Translations under genes and position numbers: made by a program | Shown: positions 49,741 to 63,339 of the stretch, in pieces | How positions within the stretch are numbered: the first letter of the stretch is position 1 | Layout of the letters: every line of letters begins with the position of its first letter | The notes under the pieces: model-generated | Told to the model about the DNA's origin: nothing | What the model saw: only the letters and a program-made list of their open reading frames with translations | The model's database searches: none | Assembly (NCBI GenBank): GCA_947044405.1 | Contig: CAMRHE010000168.1 | Coordinates: 1,274,501-1,338,500, forward strand | Length of the DNA stretch: 64,000 nt | From: Leptodactylus fallax | Lineage: Eukaryota > Chordata > Amphibia > Anura > Leptodactylidae | Reading direction: 5' to 3'

Positions 49741-52620
49741 TATACATGACACACAGCCAACACCAATCACAGATGTTAACACTTTAGATGGTGTGGTTAA
49801 ACGCGACCGCAGCATCTAAAGTGCGCAAGCACCGTGGGCACCGCTATCTTTGGCCAATCGCCGCCCTCCGGATCTTCATCAGAGGGCAGCGATTGGTTGA
49901 CATGACAGCCAGGAGCCATAGGCAGCGTGTAATAGAAGCGAAAGGATTTTCCTATACACTGCAATATATTAGTATTGCAGTGTATAGTGTGAGCGATCAG
50001 ACCCCCTAGGGTTCAAGGTCCCTAGGGAGTCTGAAAATAAAAGTAAAATAAAAAATAAAAAAGTTTTTAAAAGTATAAAAAAACAAAACACACAAAGTTC
50101 AAATCACCCCCATTTCCCTATATCACATATAAAAAATATATAAACAATAATAAACATAAACACTTTAGGGATCCCAACGTTCCAAAATGTCCAAACTATT
50201 AAAATATAAAAATATTTATCCCATACGGTAAACGGAGTAGCGGGGAAAAAAAATTCAAAATGGCCAAATGGCTGTTTTTCAAACTTTGCCTCCTATAAAA
50301 AATGGAATAAAAAGAGATCAAACCATCAGAACTATCCCAAAATGGTATCAATAAAAACATCATCCTGTCCTGCATAATAAGACGCCTTACCCAGCTCCAT
50401 ATACATAAATATAAAAAAGTTACAGGTGTCACAATATGGTGACACAAAATTGTTTTTCTATTTTGCAAAGTTTTACATTTTTTAAAAGGTATCAAAAGAT
50501 TCCAAATACTATATATATTTGGTATCGCCGTGATCATACTGACCAACAGACTACAGGTAACATGTCATTTTTACCACATTGTGAATGCCGTACAAATTAA
50601 ACCCATAAGAAATTGGTGCAGATGCGTTTTTTTTCCAATTCCACCTCATTCTCAATTTGTTTCCAGCCTCCCAGTACATTGCACAGGATATTGAATGGTG
50701 CCATTATAAAATACAATTTGTTTCGCAAACAATAAGCCACAATGTGACTCTGTGAACTAAAAAATGAAAAAATGATGGCTCTTGGAGTGAGGAGAGGGAA
50801 AAACGGAAATGCAAAAACGAAAGTTGGCTGAGGCACGAAAGGGTTAACTTTCACAAGTAATTTTAAGATTGTTTTTTCGTGAATTGTACTTCAAGTTAGT
50901 GGTAAAAATTGATCAATATTTTTGTATTTATTTATAAAAAAAAATACAAAATTTGATGGAAATTTGGAAAACATGAAATGCTCTGCTTTTCATACAGATA
51001 GTCATACCACCCAAATAAATTAATAAATATTATCTACCATAGAAACTACATCCATCACAGAATTCATCAAGGGGTATAGTGAGCATTTGACCCCACAGCC
51101 GTTTCACAGATTTTATTAACATTGGGATGTGTAAATGAAAAATTACTAAAACATCACTTTAACCCCAAAGTTTGTATTTCAACAAGGGTTTAAAGGAGAA
51201 AATGCACCCCACAGTTTGTTAAACAATTTTTCCTGAACAAGGCAATACACCTCATATGAGGCCGTTATCTGTTGTATGGGTGCAAGGGGGCTTGGAATGG
51301 AAAGAGGGCTATTTGGCTTTTGGAGGGCAGATTTTGCTGGAATAGTTTTCAGGTGCCATGTAGCATTTGCAGAGGAGCTAAATACCAATACAATGGAAAC
51401 TCCCCCCAAAATAAACCCCATTTTAGAAACTACACCCCTCAAGGAATTTCTCAAGGGGTATTGTCATTCTGAGCCCAAGAGTGCTTCCAAAAATTTAATG
51501 TACAAAGTGGAAATTTAAATTTTCAGTGCCCAACATGTTGTGCCCACTTTGTGTCATCAGAGACACTCACTCCTAAAACTTTTAAGTGAGTTATCCCAGG
51601 TACAAAAAAGTTGTATATGTGGGAGTAAACTGCTGTTTGGGCACGCAGAAGGGAAGGACCACTGCACTTTTGGAGTTTAGATTTAGAGGGACTTTCTGGA
51701 CGACATGTTGTTTTTGCAGAGTCATGGAAGTGCACAGCCGGGCTCAGAAAGGAATAAGCGCTATTATGGTTTTTGGAGCACAGTTTGGTTTCTAGACATC
51801 ATACCACTTTTGCAAAGCCACTGAATTGCTAGAAAAGCGGAAACCATAGACATGGGACTGATCAAGTGGCGTAGCGAGCAATTTCAACCCTTGAGTGTTG
51901 CATTAATTTAATTTCGAGAAATAATTGTGCAGCTGATAATGAAAATTGAAAATTACAATTTTCTCAGAGCTACGCCATATCAGTGCCCGATATATTGCGC
52001 CCAGCTTGTCCAGAAACAGCTTTTGGAGCGTTCATCTCTGATACAAGCTGGGAACAACATATTGCGCACTGAAATGATATATTCATGGAAAAATTGCCAT
52101 TTTCTCCGTTGACAATCACCTGCTTATTGATTTCTGGAAAATAAATTATAGCAACGCTTGGGAGCTAAAAATGCTCACTCCTGAAGAGGTGTAGTTTCGA
52201 AAATGGGGTCATGTATTAGGAGATTCCACTTAACTGCATTTCTCTGCAAATGTGGCATGGTGTCCAAAAACCAATCCGTCTAAATACGTGCTCCAAAAAC
52301 CAAATAATGCTCCTTCCCTTCTGTATCTGGCTGTGTGCCCAAATAGCAATTTATATCCACATATTACATTAAGTACATTATCCTGGGTACAACAGTGTCA
52401 TATATGTGGGCATAAACTTCAGTTTGGATACACAGTGCAGCACAGATGTGAAGGAGCGCTATGTGACTTTTGGAGTGCAGATTTAAATGTTTGGTATCTG
52501 GATGTCATGTCATGTTTGAAGAGCCTCTAAGGTACCAGAAAAGTGGAATACCCTAAGGAGTGACCCCATTTTGAGAACTGCACCCCTCAAAGAGGGGTTA
52601 AGGCACAGTGGATGGAAAAA
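49741..52620. repeat. Long block of decayed frog-type repeat units
   Basis: Units recur with phrases such as 'ttttggagggcagattttgc' (51318), 'ttttggagtttagattt' (51668) and 'ttttggagtgcagatttaaa' (52469), each followed by 'ccccattttgagaactgcac'-type text. This suggests a tandem array of about 400 bp higher-order units, strongly diverged. No open frame looks real. G-run at 52671-52680. Confidence 0.6.
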
Positions 52621-52734
52621 AGTGAATATGTAAACTGTGCCACTATTTCCCCAGTAGCTCCTATGATTTGGGGGGGGGGGTCACTTCTGGTGTCTTTTCC
52701 CTTGTAACCACTATATTTGGGGTGTACCTTGATA

Positions 52735-53091
52735 CAGGTGCATCTCAATAAATTAGAATATCTTTGAAACTTTTATTTATTTCAGTAATTAAATTAAAAA
52801 AGTGACCTCCTATATTTTCTAGATTCTTTACACACAAAGTGTTCTATTTCAAGTGTTGTATTTCTGTAAATGTTGATTATGGATTACAGGTAATGAAAAC
52901 CCAAATCTAAGAAAATTTGACTATTGTAAAAAAGTTCAGTATTGTAAATTCAGTGTGTCACCTGCCAAGGTTTCCTAAGCCTTTAAATGGTCCCTCAGTC
53001 TGGTTCAGTAGGACACACAATCATGGAAGACGCTGATTATGAATTGTATTACTGAAATGAATGAACGTTTCAAAAATATGAGATGCACCTG
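52735..53091. mobile_element. Tc1-derived MITE, 357 bp
   Basis: CAGGTGCATCTCAATAAATT at the left and ..GAGATGCACCTG at the right are flanked by TA (52733-52734, 53092-53093). The left end continues attagaatatctttgaaac, typical of a known fish/frog Tc1 family. Too short for a transposase, so it is an internally deleted copy. Confidence 0.8.
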
Positions 53092-53093
53092 TA

Positions 53094-53682
53094 TATGCTT
53101 GAACAGCTTATACATTCCCTTTCTTCTACAACCAGTTTTGTTTGGAGATTTTTGTCTTCACATTGTGCAAGCTATATTTTTTTTTTCTTGTGATGTAGCT
53201 ATATGAGGGCTTCTTTTTTGCAGTATGGGATGCATTTTGTAATGACACCATTTTTGGGTGACTATAACTTATTGACTAAATTTTAACTTTCTTGGTGGAT
53301 TAAAAACAAAACAAAAACATCAATTCTGGCATTACCTTTCACCTTTCAAATTTTTTTTCCGTGCAGGGTACAGGATAAGTAACATATTACCTTTATTCTG
53401 TGTGTCGGTACGATTACAGTAATACCTAATTTATATTGTTTGTGCATAGCAATCTTCTGAGAGATGTAACATTTTTATTTTTCGGTTGACAGAGTTGGTT
53501 GAGGGCTTATTTTTTGCGTGGCAAGCTGTGCTATTTATTTTATTTTGGGGAACATGACTTTTTGAGGCGAGATGGTGAAACATCATTACTTCCGTTTTAT
53601 TTTTTTCGACGTTACCTGAGTAGGTTAAATAATGTTTCAGTTTTTGTTGTAAGGGTTGTTATGGATGCGGTGACATAAAATA
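53094..53682. repeat. Frog-type AT-rich repeat
   Basis: 'tgatgtagctatatgagggc', 'ttttttgcagtatggg' and 'ggcttattttttgcg' link it to the block at 43.86-44.7 kb. No gene. Confidence 0.5.
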
Positions 53683-53684
53683 TA

Positions 53685-55291
53685 CAGTACAGACCAAAAG
53701 TTTGGACACACCTTCTCATTCCAAGAGTTTTCTGTCTTTTCATGACTATAAAAATTGTAGATTCACACTGAAGGCATCAAAACTATGAATTAACACATGT
53801 GGAATTATATACTTAACAAAAAAGTGTGAAACAACTGAAAATATGTCTTATATTCTAGGTTCTTCAAAGTAGCCACCTTTTGCTTTGATTACTGCTTTAC
53901 ACACTCTTGGCATTCTCTTGATGAGCTTCAAGAGGTAATCACCTGAAATGGTCTTCCAACAGTCTTGAAGGAGTTCCCAGAGATGCTTAGCACTTGTTGG
54001 CCCTTTTGCCTTCACTCTGCGGTCAAGCTCACCCCAAACCATCTCAATTGGGTTCAGGTCTGGTGACTGTGGAGGCCAGGTCATCTGGCGTAGCACCCCA
54101 TCACTCTCCTTCTTAGTCAAATAGCCCTTACACAGTCTGGAGGTGTGTTTGGGGTCATTGTCCTGTTGAAAAATAAATGATGGTCCAACTAAATGCAAAC
54201 CGGATGAAATAACATGCCACTGCAAAATGCTGTGGTAACCATGCTGGTTCAGTATTCCTTCAATTTTGAATAAATCCCCAACAGTGTCACCAGCAAAGCA
54301 CCCCCACACCATCACACCTCCTCCTCCATGCTTCACGGTGGGAACCAGGCATGTAGAGTCCATTCGTTCACCTTTTCTGCGTCGCACAAAGACACGGTGG
54401 TTGGAACCAAAGATCTCAAATTTGGACTCATCAGACCAAAGCACAGATTTCCACAGGTCTAATATCCATTCCTTGTGTTCTTTAGCCCAAACAAGTCTCT
54501 TCTGCTTGTTGCCTGTCCTTAGCAGTGGTTTCCTAGCAGCTATTTTACCATGAAGGCCTGCTGCACACAGAGATGTGTCTGCTGCTAGACCTCTTTGTGG
54601 CATTGACCTGGTCTCTAATCTGAGCTGCTGTTAACCTACGATTTCTGAGGCTGGTGACTTGGATGAACTTATCCTCCGCAGCAGAGGTGACGCTTGGTCT
54701 TCCTTTCCTGGGGCGGTCCTCATGTGAGCCAGTTTCTTTGTAGCGCTTGATGGTTTTGACCACTGCACTTGGGGACACTTTCAAAGTTTTCCCAATTTTT
54801 CAGACTGACTGACCTTCATTTCTTAAAGTAATGATGGCCACTCGTTTTTCTTTACTTAGCTGCTTTTTTCTTGCCATAATATAAATTCTAACACTCCATT
54901 CAGTAGGACTATCAGCTGTGTATCCACCTGACTTCTGAACAACACAACTGATGGCCCCAACACCATTTATAAGGCAAGAAATCCCACTTATTAAGCCTGA
55001 CAGGGCACACCTGTGAAGTGAAGACCATTTCAGGTGACTACCTCTTGAAACTCATCAAGAGCATGCCAAGAGTGTGCAAAGCAGTAATCAAAGCAAAAGG
55101 TGGCTACTTTGAAGAACCTAGAATATAAGACATATTTTCAGTTGTTTCACACTTTTTTGTTAAGTATATAATTCCACATGTGTTAATTCATAGTTTTGAT
55201 GCCTCCAGTGTGAATCTACAATTTTTACTGTCATGAAAATGCAGAAAACTCTTGGAATGAGAAGGTGTGTCCAAACTTTTGGTCTGTACTG
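53685..55291 (-). mobile_element. Tc1 element, DD38E family, copy F
   Basis: CAGTACAGACC... at 53685 and ..GGTCTGTACTG at 55291 are flanked by TA (53683-53684, 55292-55293). 1607 bp. Transposase on the minus strand. Confidence 0.93.
53848..54877 (-). pseudogene. DD38E Tc1 transposase of copy F, stop and frameshift
   Basis: The start ATG lies at 54877-54875 (MARKKQLSKEKR). A TGA at 54802-54800 replaces the CGA of SVRKIG. About 23 nt that encode STTTVKRR in other copies are missing near 54573, shifting the frame. From there 54570-53848 is open and carries [21 protein letters not shown] and DLNPIEMVWGEL, ending FEEPRI-stop. Catalytic residues are intact in this part. Confidence 0.92.
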
Positions 55292-55293
55292 TA

Positions 55294-56100
55294 TATTGTT
55301 TTTATAAATTTATAGGTTTTTTGTTATATAATTCATTTTATATAGGAAAGAGGCATTTTAGGAACTTTAGTCAGGTATGTTTTTGTTTTGTTCTTCACCT
55401 CCACAAGCCTAATCTGTCCCACAAAAACTAAGCCCTGATACAGCTCTGAGAACAGAAAAATAAAAAGTTATGGCTTTGGGAAGGTGAAGAGTAAAAAAAA
55501 CCAAAAATTGAAAATGGCTGCACGGTTAAAAACCGCTCAAATAGTCAAGCAAAACAACCAAATCAGGCTTCCGCAGGAGCAAAAATAGGTGATCAGGGTC
55601 TTCAAGAATATGGCTACTATGGTAGCCTTCCACTGGGATCAGTTCATTATATTCCCCATACCTACTGCACGTATATAGTACAGCCCCATTCTAGACTGAA
55701 TATGGAGCAATGATGGAGGTAATAATAAATTAAATCTAAAAGCCTATCAGTCAGACTTCAATAACATGTTGTCAATGGACACTAAAACAGACTCCAATGT
55801 ATGTTCAGTGTGACAGGATATGGTATCACACACAAATGCCGGTTTGTAGAGGGTAGAGATGAATTCCAGCGGAACAATGGCATCTTGTCAAGCACGCCCT
55901 TCTCCCTTAGCTGCAGTAGCCTCTGCCGAGGTTTCCCCCTCACCATATGGTAAGCTATCCATCTAGGATGAGTACCAGTGCATGCCTGCCTACATAAGCT
56001 AACGGTATGTGAGAAAAGCACACAGCACTGGGCTTGTCACTGCCTGCTGCGGCTGCTCTCCCGCCATTCTTATCACAGTAGCCATTGTTCTGCAGCACAC
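55294..56100. other. Intergenic, upstream of the thymosin gene
   Basis: Repeat-like AT-rich DNA to about 55560, then unique-looking sequence. The minus-strand open frames 55782-56021 and 55955-56437 have no recognised domain. GC content rises toward the thymosin promoter. Confidence 0.45.
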
Positions 56101-56145
56101 ATGTGCCCGGTTCCGATCCATCCTTGGGCGTAGGACTGGGCTGTA

Positions 56146-56237
56146 TCACGTGATGCGCTCTGCCGACAACTTCTTTCTGTCTCAGCCAATGGTATGAGGC
56201 AATGACGTGGCCTGTGGGGCTGGGTCGTGTATATAAA
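56146..56237 (+). promoter_or_regulatory. Beta-thymosin promoter: E-box, CCAAT, CRE-like, TATA
   Basis: Ordered elements: TCACGTGA (56146-56153, palindromic E-box/USF type), CCAAT (56186-56190), TGACGTGG (56203-56210, CRE-like) and TATATAAA (56230-56237). The TATA box predicts a start near 56262. The surroundings are CpG-rich from about 56000 to 56350. Confidence 0.75.
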
Positions 56238-56261
56238 TTGGGGGCCGGGACCTGCTCCCCA

Positions 56262-57280
<1,019 letters not shown>

Positions 57281-57289
57281 TTCATGTAA

Positions 57290-57870
57290 TGCCATCATGG
57301 TTGCAGCTTGCTCTCTTGGCATGCATTTATATACTTGGGTAGCCTTGTAAAAACTGTTGCTTGTGCTGTGACTGTCATGAAGTTGACTGGTGTCTGCTTT
57401 TACTGTAAACTGGTGTAGATGAGGAAGGACTACTGATGTTGGAGAGATGGATGTTATTCCTATGCTGTATTCAGACAGCTAAAGAATAGGATCTGAGTCT
57501 TCAAAACCAACTTCTGTAACTAAATATTTGGTGCATTCTAGGGTTCTATTAAATGTAGTGGTTGTGGTGGTCTGCATAGCAAAACTGCACATGGTTTTAC
57601 TGTTGGTGGTGGTTCCAACATTGTCAATTTGTGGGGGGTCTGACCATTGATATATCAGGAACAGGAACCTGCAAATTCCCCTGAGTGATCCATGTGAGCG
57701 GCTACCTCTCCATTCAATAGAACTGCTGGGTTGGCGATCTATGGCACGCCACAGTTTCACTTCACATGGAGCACTTACATTGTGGGCCCCCATTCTTGGC
57801 CAAAACATTAGCTTTCAGACATTTATATTGATCATGTATATGCCATGTGGCTAAACACCCGTAATCTTAG

Positions 57871-57905
<35 letters not shown>

Positions 57906-58200
57906 GTGGTCTAAACTTAGCCACAGAGAAATGCCAACTCTGGGGTATGAAAAGACAAATAAGAGCTACATATATGGTGGTCTGTTTACTGTTAAAAAAC
58001 AAAACAAAAAAAAACTAGAAGGTCCATAAGCCTCATAATTTTGATACAGATCTCAACCCAGGACCTGAAAGCGAACTAGTATAGTATCTGATATAAAGCC
58101 AATACAGTAAGCATTCCTACTGTGGAGCTTATTATAGTATCACCACATATCAAGTATTGCAGCATTATGTAAATAAGGCTGTGGTCTGCTTAAAGTATGT
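57290..58200. other. Intergenic, no gene; long T-run
   Basis: A T-run spans about 57876-57901. The part around 57600-57800 ('gggggtctgaccattgatat') looks like a frog MITE interior. No coding region. Confidence 0.45.
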
Positions 58201-58204
58201 GTAG

Positions 58205-58365
58205 AGAAGTCCTGCAACCAGGACTTTTCTCTGATTTCATGCAGACCCTATTATAGTCTATGGGATCCATGGGTAGCCTTTTTAAGCGGCTAGGGTTTAC
58301 ATTTTTCAGGTGCCCAATAGGACCTATAGATTGGAAACTCCAATGCTAGTGTGAACCTAGAGTAA
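58205..58365. repeat. Hairpin MITE fragment
   Basis: 'agaagtcctgcaaccaggac' (58206-58225) forms a hairpin core like those at 1871-1906 and 30.5 kb. The edge 'aatgctagtgtgaacctaga' closes it near 58360. Confidence 0.55.
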
Positions 58366-58378
58366 AGGATGCATATTG

Positions 58379-58915
58379 TTAAAGGGGGGTTGTCTGGGAT
58401 AAAATACTTCTACAATAAGCTGAACACCCTCCCCCTGCCTAACTTATTCAATTTACAAAAAATGTATACTTGCCTACATCAGATTTTCTGGAAATGGAAA
58501 CTCACCAATACTAAGCCCCTGCTGCCCCCTCCCAAAATCAGACTTGCCTGTCTTCCTGTCCAGATCTTCTGGGCACAGAACATCACTTCCTTCTGGGGGG
58601 CTGGCTCCTCCTTCTTGACATTTGCTGGCCTCCCAATAGAGCTGGAGTGTGTACTCGGCTCTATTGCACAGGCGCCATCCCCACAGGATGTGATTCCCCC
58701 CCCCGCCCAGAAGATCTGGACAGGTAAGTATGATGGGGTGGGCTGGGTTAGTTAGGAAGGGCTAGTAGTGGGTGGACTAGCTAGGGAAATGGGGAGTGGG
58801 TGTGAGTCAGCTCTGAGTGAAGAGCAATGTATCATGGTAGTTGTAGGATAAAAGAACAGGAAGCTACACCATGTGAACAAATGCAGAAGATGCCAGAAGC
58901 ACCCAGAGAAACCCA
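58379..58915. mobile_element. TTAA-type MITE, relative of 16283-16985
   Basis: Starts TTAAAGGGGGGTTGTCTGGG at 58379. Blocks such as 'aacaccctccccctgcctaa', 'gtcttcctgtccagatcttc' and 'caggaagctacaccatgtga' align with the MITE at 16.3-17.0 kb. The right terminal repeat is missing. Confidence 0.6.
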
Positions 58916-60130
58916 GAAATCACACCATAGACACCATACCAAGTGGCCTGTAAATGCCCCCAAAAAACATACCCCCAGATGAAACATGTAGCAGATTCCT
59001 TCATTGAGGCCGTTGCAGTGGACAGTGGTGAAAATAGCCTCTTTGCTGCCTGAGGCGGACTATAGAAAGACGCGCCCCCCCCCCCCAAAAAAAAAAAAAA
59101 TTGCATTTCCATGCTACTAGCTTCACGCGCTGTTATCGTCACACAATACACAAAAGTTATAAAACAGTTTTTAAGAATTCTCCCTGTATTACTTCAGTAT
59201 CAGATCAACAACACGACATTAACAATGAAAGTAACTTCACACATCTTGTGCTTGGCGTATGGATGAGCCCACGTGGCCCCCATTCTCTATAATAGGAGCG
59301 CCGCAGATAGCTGAGTACTGGACTTCGGCTATCTTTGGCACTCCCATTGAAGTGAATGAGAGCCACGCGGGTTCGTCCATCCACCAAGTGACACGCCTAT
59401 ATTCAGCTTGCCTCCGGTCAGGCTGAATTCCCACCCAGTGGGGGGGGGGAATAAACCCAATTCTCAGGCTTAGTGGGGGTCTCAGCAGACAAACCCCCAT
59501 CAATCAGGTATTTATCCTCTATCATTTAGGTGAATACAGTGCAGTAACATTTTGTGACTTACAGGTCTCTGGCTAATCGATCACATTTCCCTTCTCTTCC
59601 CTCTGGACTGTCATGACCACTTCTTCCAGCTGTGACTTGGCTTTGTAAAGTTTGGCTCCTCACTTTTCCAGGCACCTGACCCACATTGTCCTCACCTGCA
59701 CACCCATCCTGCTGCTACCCCAATTATAAAATATATGATATAACCCCCCATAATGAATAACTCCCAAGTACATCTTTATATTAATAATGTCTGTGTGTAC
59801 CCTGTATAAATAGTGCCCCTTATTAATAATGCCCCAGGTGTCAACTAATTAAAAGGTTTTCCAGGTCATTAATAAACTAATCAGTGGGGCTCAAAAACCC
59901 AGGACCCCTACTGATCAGCTGTTTGAATGGTACCTGTGTAAGCGCCGGGACTGCTTCTCTGTTTACATAGTGTCATTCATCTCATAGCGGCCATGTAATG
60001 TAACTACAGCCTCGTCCTATACACGTCTATGTGACAAGGCTGTAATTACATCACACAGTCACTATAAACAGACAGAGTGTGATGTAAAAAGACGCCATAG
60101 CCCCTGTTTATAACGCCCCATTTACACACA
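58916..60130. repeat. Mixed MITE-like repeats, no gene
   Basis: Includes a C-run/A-run junction at 59076-59100 and a GC-rich repeat at 59240-59510 ('cagcagacaaacccccatca'). A fragment starting 'attaaaaggttttccaggtc' near 59849 resembles a TTAA MITE end. Confidence 0.45.
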
Positions 60131-61041
60131 CTATAATGTTCCACAGCAGCCCCTGCACACAGTATTACAAGGTATTATGGCCCACAGCAGCCCCCGCACA
60201 CGGTATTATGCCCCGCAGTGGCCCATCCCATGAACTATTATTATACTCTGGGGTCTTTTCAGACTCCAGAGTATAATGATCGGAGACCCAGATGGTGACA
60301 AACATAAAAACCAGTGCTACTTACCAATTCTGGACACCGGTGCACTCCCTGCAGCTTTCGGCCCTGTTTAATTGCGCACAGACCTTACGTGGATCAGGCC
60401 GACGTCGCGACCTGATGATGTCACCAGAGGGCCGAAGCCTGCTGGGAGTAACACCGATCAAAGGAGAGGTGAGTAACAATGGTTTTTATGTTCTCCCACC
60501 TCCCCTGGGGCTCCGGTTATTATACTCTGGGGTCTGAAAAGACCCCAGAGTATAATAATAGTAGTATTTGAGGCCCAAGGCTCACAGCTGCCTCCACTTC
60601 CCCCTTCTGCGTCCCATAGCAAAAGGGGAAGCGGAGGCAGCCACGAGCAGGAGCGGTGGTAGGTAAATAAATAGGCCATTACCTGCTGGGGTTACTCCAG
60701 CAGGTAACGGGCTATTTATATAAAAAAAAAAAAAAAAAAGTTATCCTCACCTACCTGCGATCCCTTGATGGAGCCGCCGCCTCCATTTCTTGACCCGCGT
60801 CTCTGAGCAGGAGGCGCGATGACGTCATTGTATCGCCGCTTGCGCTGAGATGCGGACGTCTCGTAAGCCAGCCCAGGACAGGTCCCGCTCAGCTCTGTTT
60901 TTTTTTTTGTTTTTTTTTTAAGCGGCCTGTCCTGGGCTGGTTTACATTAAATAAATAGTAAAAATGCTGCCCCCCAGTCAGTGACGGATAGTGCCACCTG
61001 AGGCGGCCGCCTCACTTCTCCTCATTAGAGGTGCGCCCCTG
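60131..61041. repeat. Composite hAT-like repeat, second copy
   Basis: Minisatellite-like 'cccctgcacacagtattac' text (60140-60235), then a 0.3 kb unit bounded by a perfect short palindrome ttattatactctggggtctg and its inverse (60519-60558). Next come 'cctgcgatcccttgatggag' and a hairpin around 'ccagcccaggacaggtcccg' / 'gcctgtcctgggctgg', ending at 'ttagaggtgcgcccct' (61041). Same order as 47.5-48.65 kb. Confidence 0.6.
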
Positions 61042-61978
61042 GGGGGTGGACACATGCTACTTGATAGATCCTTGCAGACAGGTTTAAGGTATGGGTTTTA
61101 CTACAAAAGTAGGGCAACAGACATGTGAGACAGCCAAATTGACAAATTGTAATGACCTTTTAGTCCCCAAACCCTAAAATATGGAAAAAGGGGTTACCAG
61201 ACTTATAGGAACATTTGATAACATAGGGAAGTAATGGATATTTTTAAAAAATATTGGAGCATCTTATCAATGGATGGGGATATTCGTGAACACTTCCTAA
61301 AGTTACATACAGTAGGGGGAAGAACATTGGTGATTGAGTAATACGAAGTTATTTTGAACCACTGCTGAATAAAGACATATGGCTGGATCATAAAGTCCCA
61401 GGTACGTTGTTGTTGTTGTTTTGGACAATGTTCAACCTGTCCCTTCGTTCAGATTGGTAAGACCTCCCAGAGTGTAAATATACGACAGGAATCTAAAATC
61501 TGTGACTTCATAAATTAAAACATCAGAGTCGTATACTTGGTTACGTGTCCTTGCCCACTGAATGAGAAACATCGAGGAAAGCTGGATTGCTTCTAGTCTC
61601 AGGCTATAGAGTCAGGGCTGTTTTAACACATTGGTGTGCCCAGTGCAAAGGTTTCATAAGTGAGCCCCCCCATCACCATCCACTATTATACCCATCTGAA
61701 AGCTACCAGAAACTGGGATTTTATATGGTGACATTCAATAGGTGAAAATGTATTATCTGACTGATGGAACTTTTCTGCCTGTCAGAAATGTTTTATACAT
61801 TCATCTCTAGTGATTGTTATTGCTATTATTTTAGTGTGTAATGATATTGCTAGAGAAGTGGTTGGCGTATTTTACTCCATAAAGATAAGGCATGTACAGG
61901 ACAGGGACAGGGTTAAATGTAAACTTTATTGATGACTTTGTGTATTTGTTGTATAAGTGTTTGGTGTACAGGCGCACC
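61042..61978. other. Intergenic, no gene
   Basis: AT-rich sequence with a (GTT)n stretch near 61407-61418. No recognised coding or repeat feature. Confidence 0.45.
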
Positions 61979-62578
61979 TCTAATGAGGCGAAGTGAAGCG
62001 GCCGCCTCAGGTAGCACTATCCGTCACTGTTTGGAGGGGCGGCATTTTTACTATCTATTTAACGTAAACCAGCCCAGGACAGGCCGCTTTAAAAAAACAA
62101 AGCTGAGCGGGACCTGTCCTGGGCTGGCTTAGGAGACGTCTGCATCTCAGCACATATGACGATACAATGACATCATCACGCCTCCTGTGCTGAGAGGCAG
62201 ACGTCTTATGCGTGGACAAGAAGAGGAGGTGGCGGCTCCATCAAAAGATCGCAGGTAGGTGAGGATAACTTTTTTTTTTTTTTTATATAAATAGGCCGTT
62301 ACCTGCTGGAGTAACTCTATTTGCTTACCTATCCCCGCTCCTGCTCGTGGCCGCCTCCGCTTCCCTTTCTGCTATGGGACGTAGAAGGGGGGAGCAGAAG
62401 TGGCTGTGAGCAGGAGCGAGAATTGGTAAGTGAGGCCAAATACTACTATTATTATACTCTGAGTATAATAATCGGAGGCCCAGGGGAGGTGAACATAAAA
62501 ACCAATGTTACTCGCCTCTCCTGCGATCCGGTGTTACTCCCTCCAGGCTAAGGCCTTCTTTGGTGACGTTCCCGCATG
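61979..62578. repeat. Composite hAT-like repeat, third copy, inverted
   Basis: Begins caggcgcacctctaatgagg and runs as the reverse complement of 60560-61041 (hairpin, 'gatcgcaggtaggtgagga', T-run, 'gtaacctgctgg'-related text). It ends with ttattatactctgagtata and a reverse-oriented half of the 0.3 kb unit. With the second copy it forms an inverted repeat with arms of about 480 bp and a spacer of about 0.9 kb. Confidence 0.6.
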
Positions 62579-63180
62579 GTGCGGCACGGGAGGTGTGTCT
62601 ACTTATGATACCCTGGGCCTCTTTGTATTCTGTTTTAGCACAACTGAGAGTTTGTTTCTGTGTATCAGTCCAGCCAGTACTCTGAGTTCCCTCTGGTTCA
62701 TGAAGAGTTAACGTTTGTTGCTCTATGATTGACATCTTACCTTCCAATCACATCTGGGGCGGATTCCGGGCTTCCCATATACAGCCCATTAGTCCACACG
62801 TGTACTTGCTATTAGCCTCTTAGAGCGTGCTAGCGTATTAATGTATGTCTGATATTCTGTATTCTGACCTTGCTTTGACCTCTTGACTATTCTTCTGGAT
62901 TTCGATTTTGTACTTAGTTTCCCATGTGGTTCCAACCCCTTGGCTAGTTTGACCTCTCGGTCTTGTTGTTAGTCTTGTCTGCGTTCTGTGTTTCACTTAT
63001 CATAGGAAGGGACCGTCGTCCAGTTGTCCACTGCCTCTGCCAATAAGGTAGTCGTGGCAAGCAGGTAGGGACACGGGGTGGGCCTAGCATCAGGGCTCAC
63101 TGTCTCCGTCTTTGCCCTTCCTCCCAGGTTCCATCAGTTGCTACTGGGGAATTGCTTAACGGGAAATTCCCTAACACTGT
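62579..63180. repeat. LTR-like or unclassified frog repeat, right end only
   Basis: Text such as 'cttctggatttcgattttgt', 'gacctctcggtcttgttgtt' and 'gaagggaccgtcgtccagtt' is, to my memory, very common in frog DNA. It ends ccctaaca near 63177, similar to the TAACA end of the 31.1-32.4 kb LTR. No left end or target duplication was found. Confidence 0.4.
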
Positions 63181-63339
63181 GTGAGTGTATATCAGGGTAC
63201 ACCCAAGATTTAGAGCTTACAATGGAAAAGACACCAGAAGTGACCCTCAGAGTGACTGGGGAAATTGTAGGGAAGTTGGTGTTCCCAATTCACTCTGCAC
63301 AACTTACGTATTCACTCTTCACCATCTGCTGTACATTCA

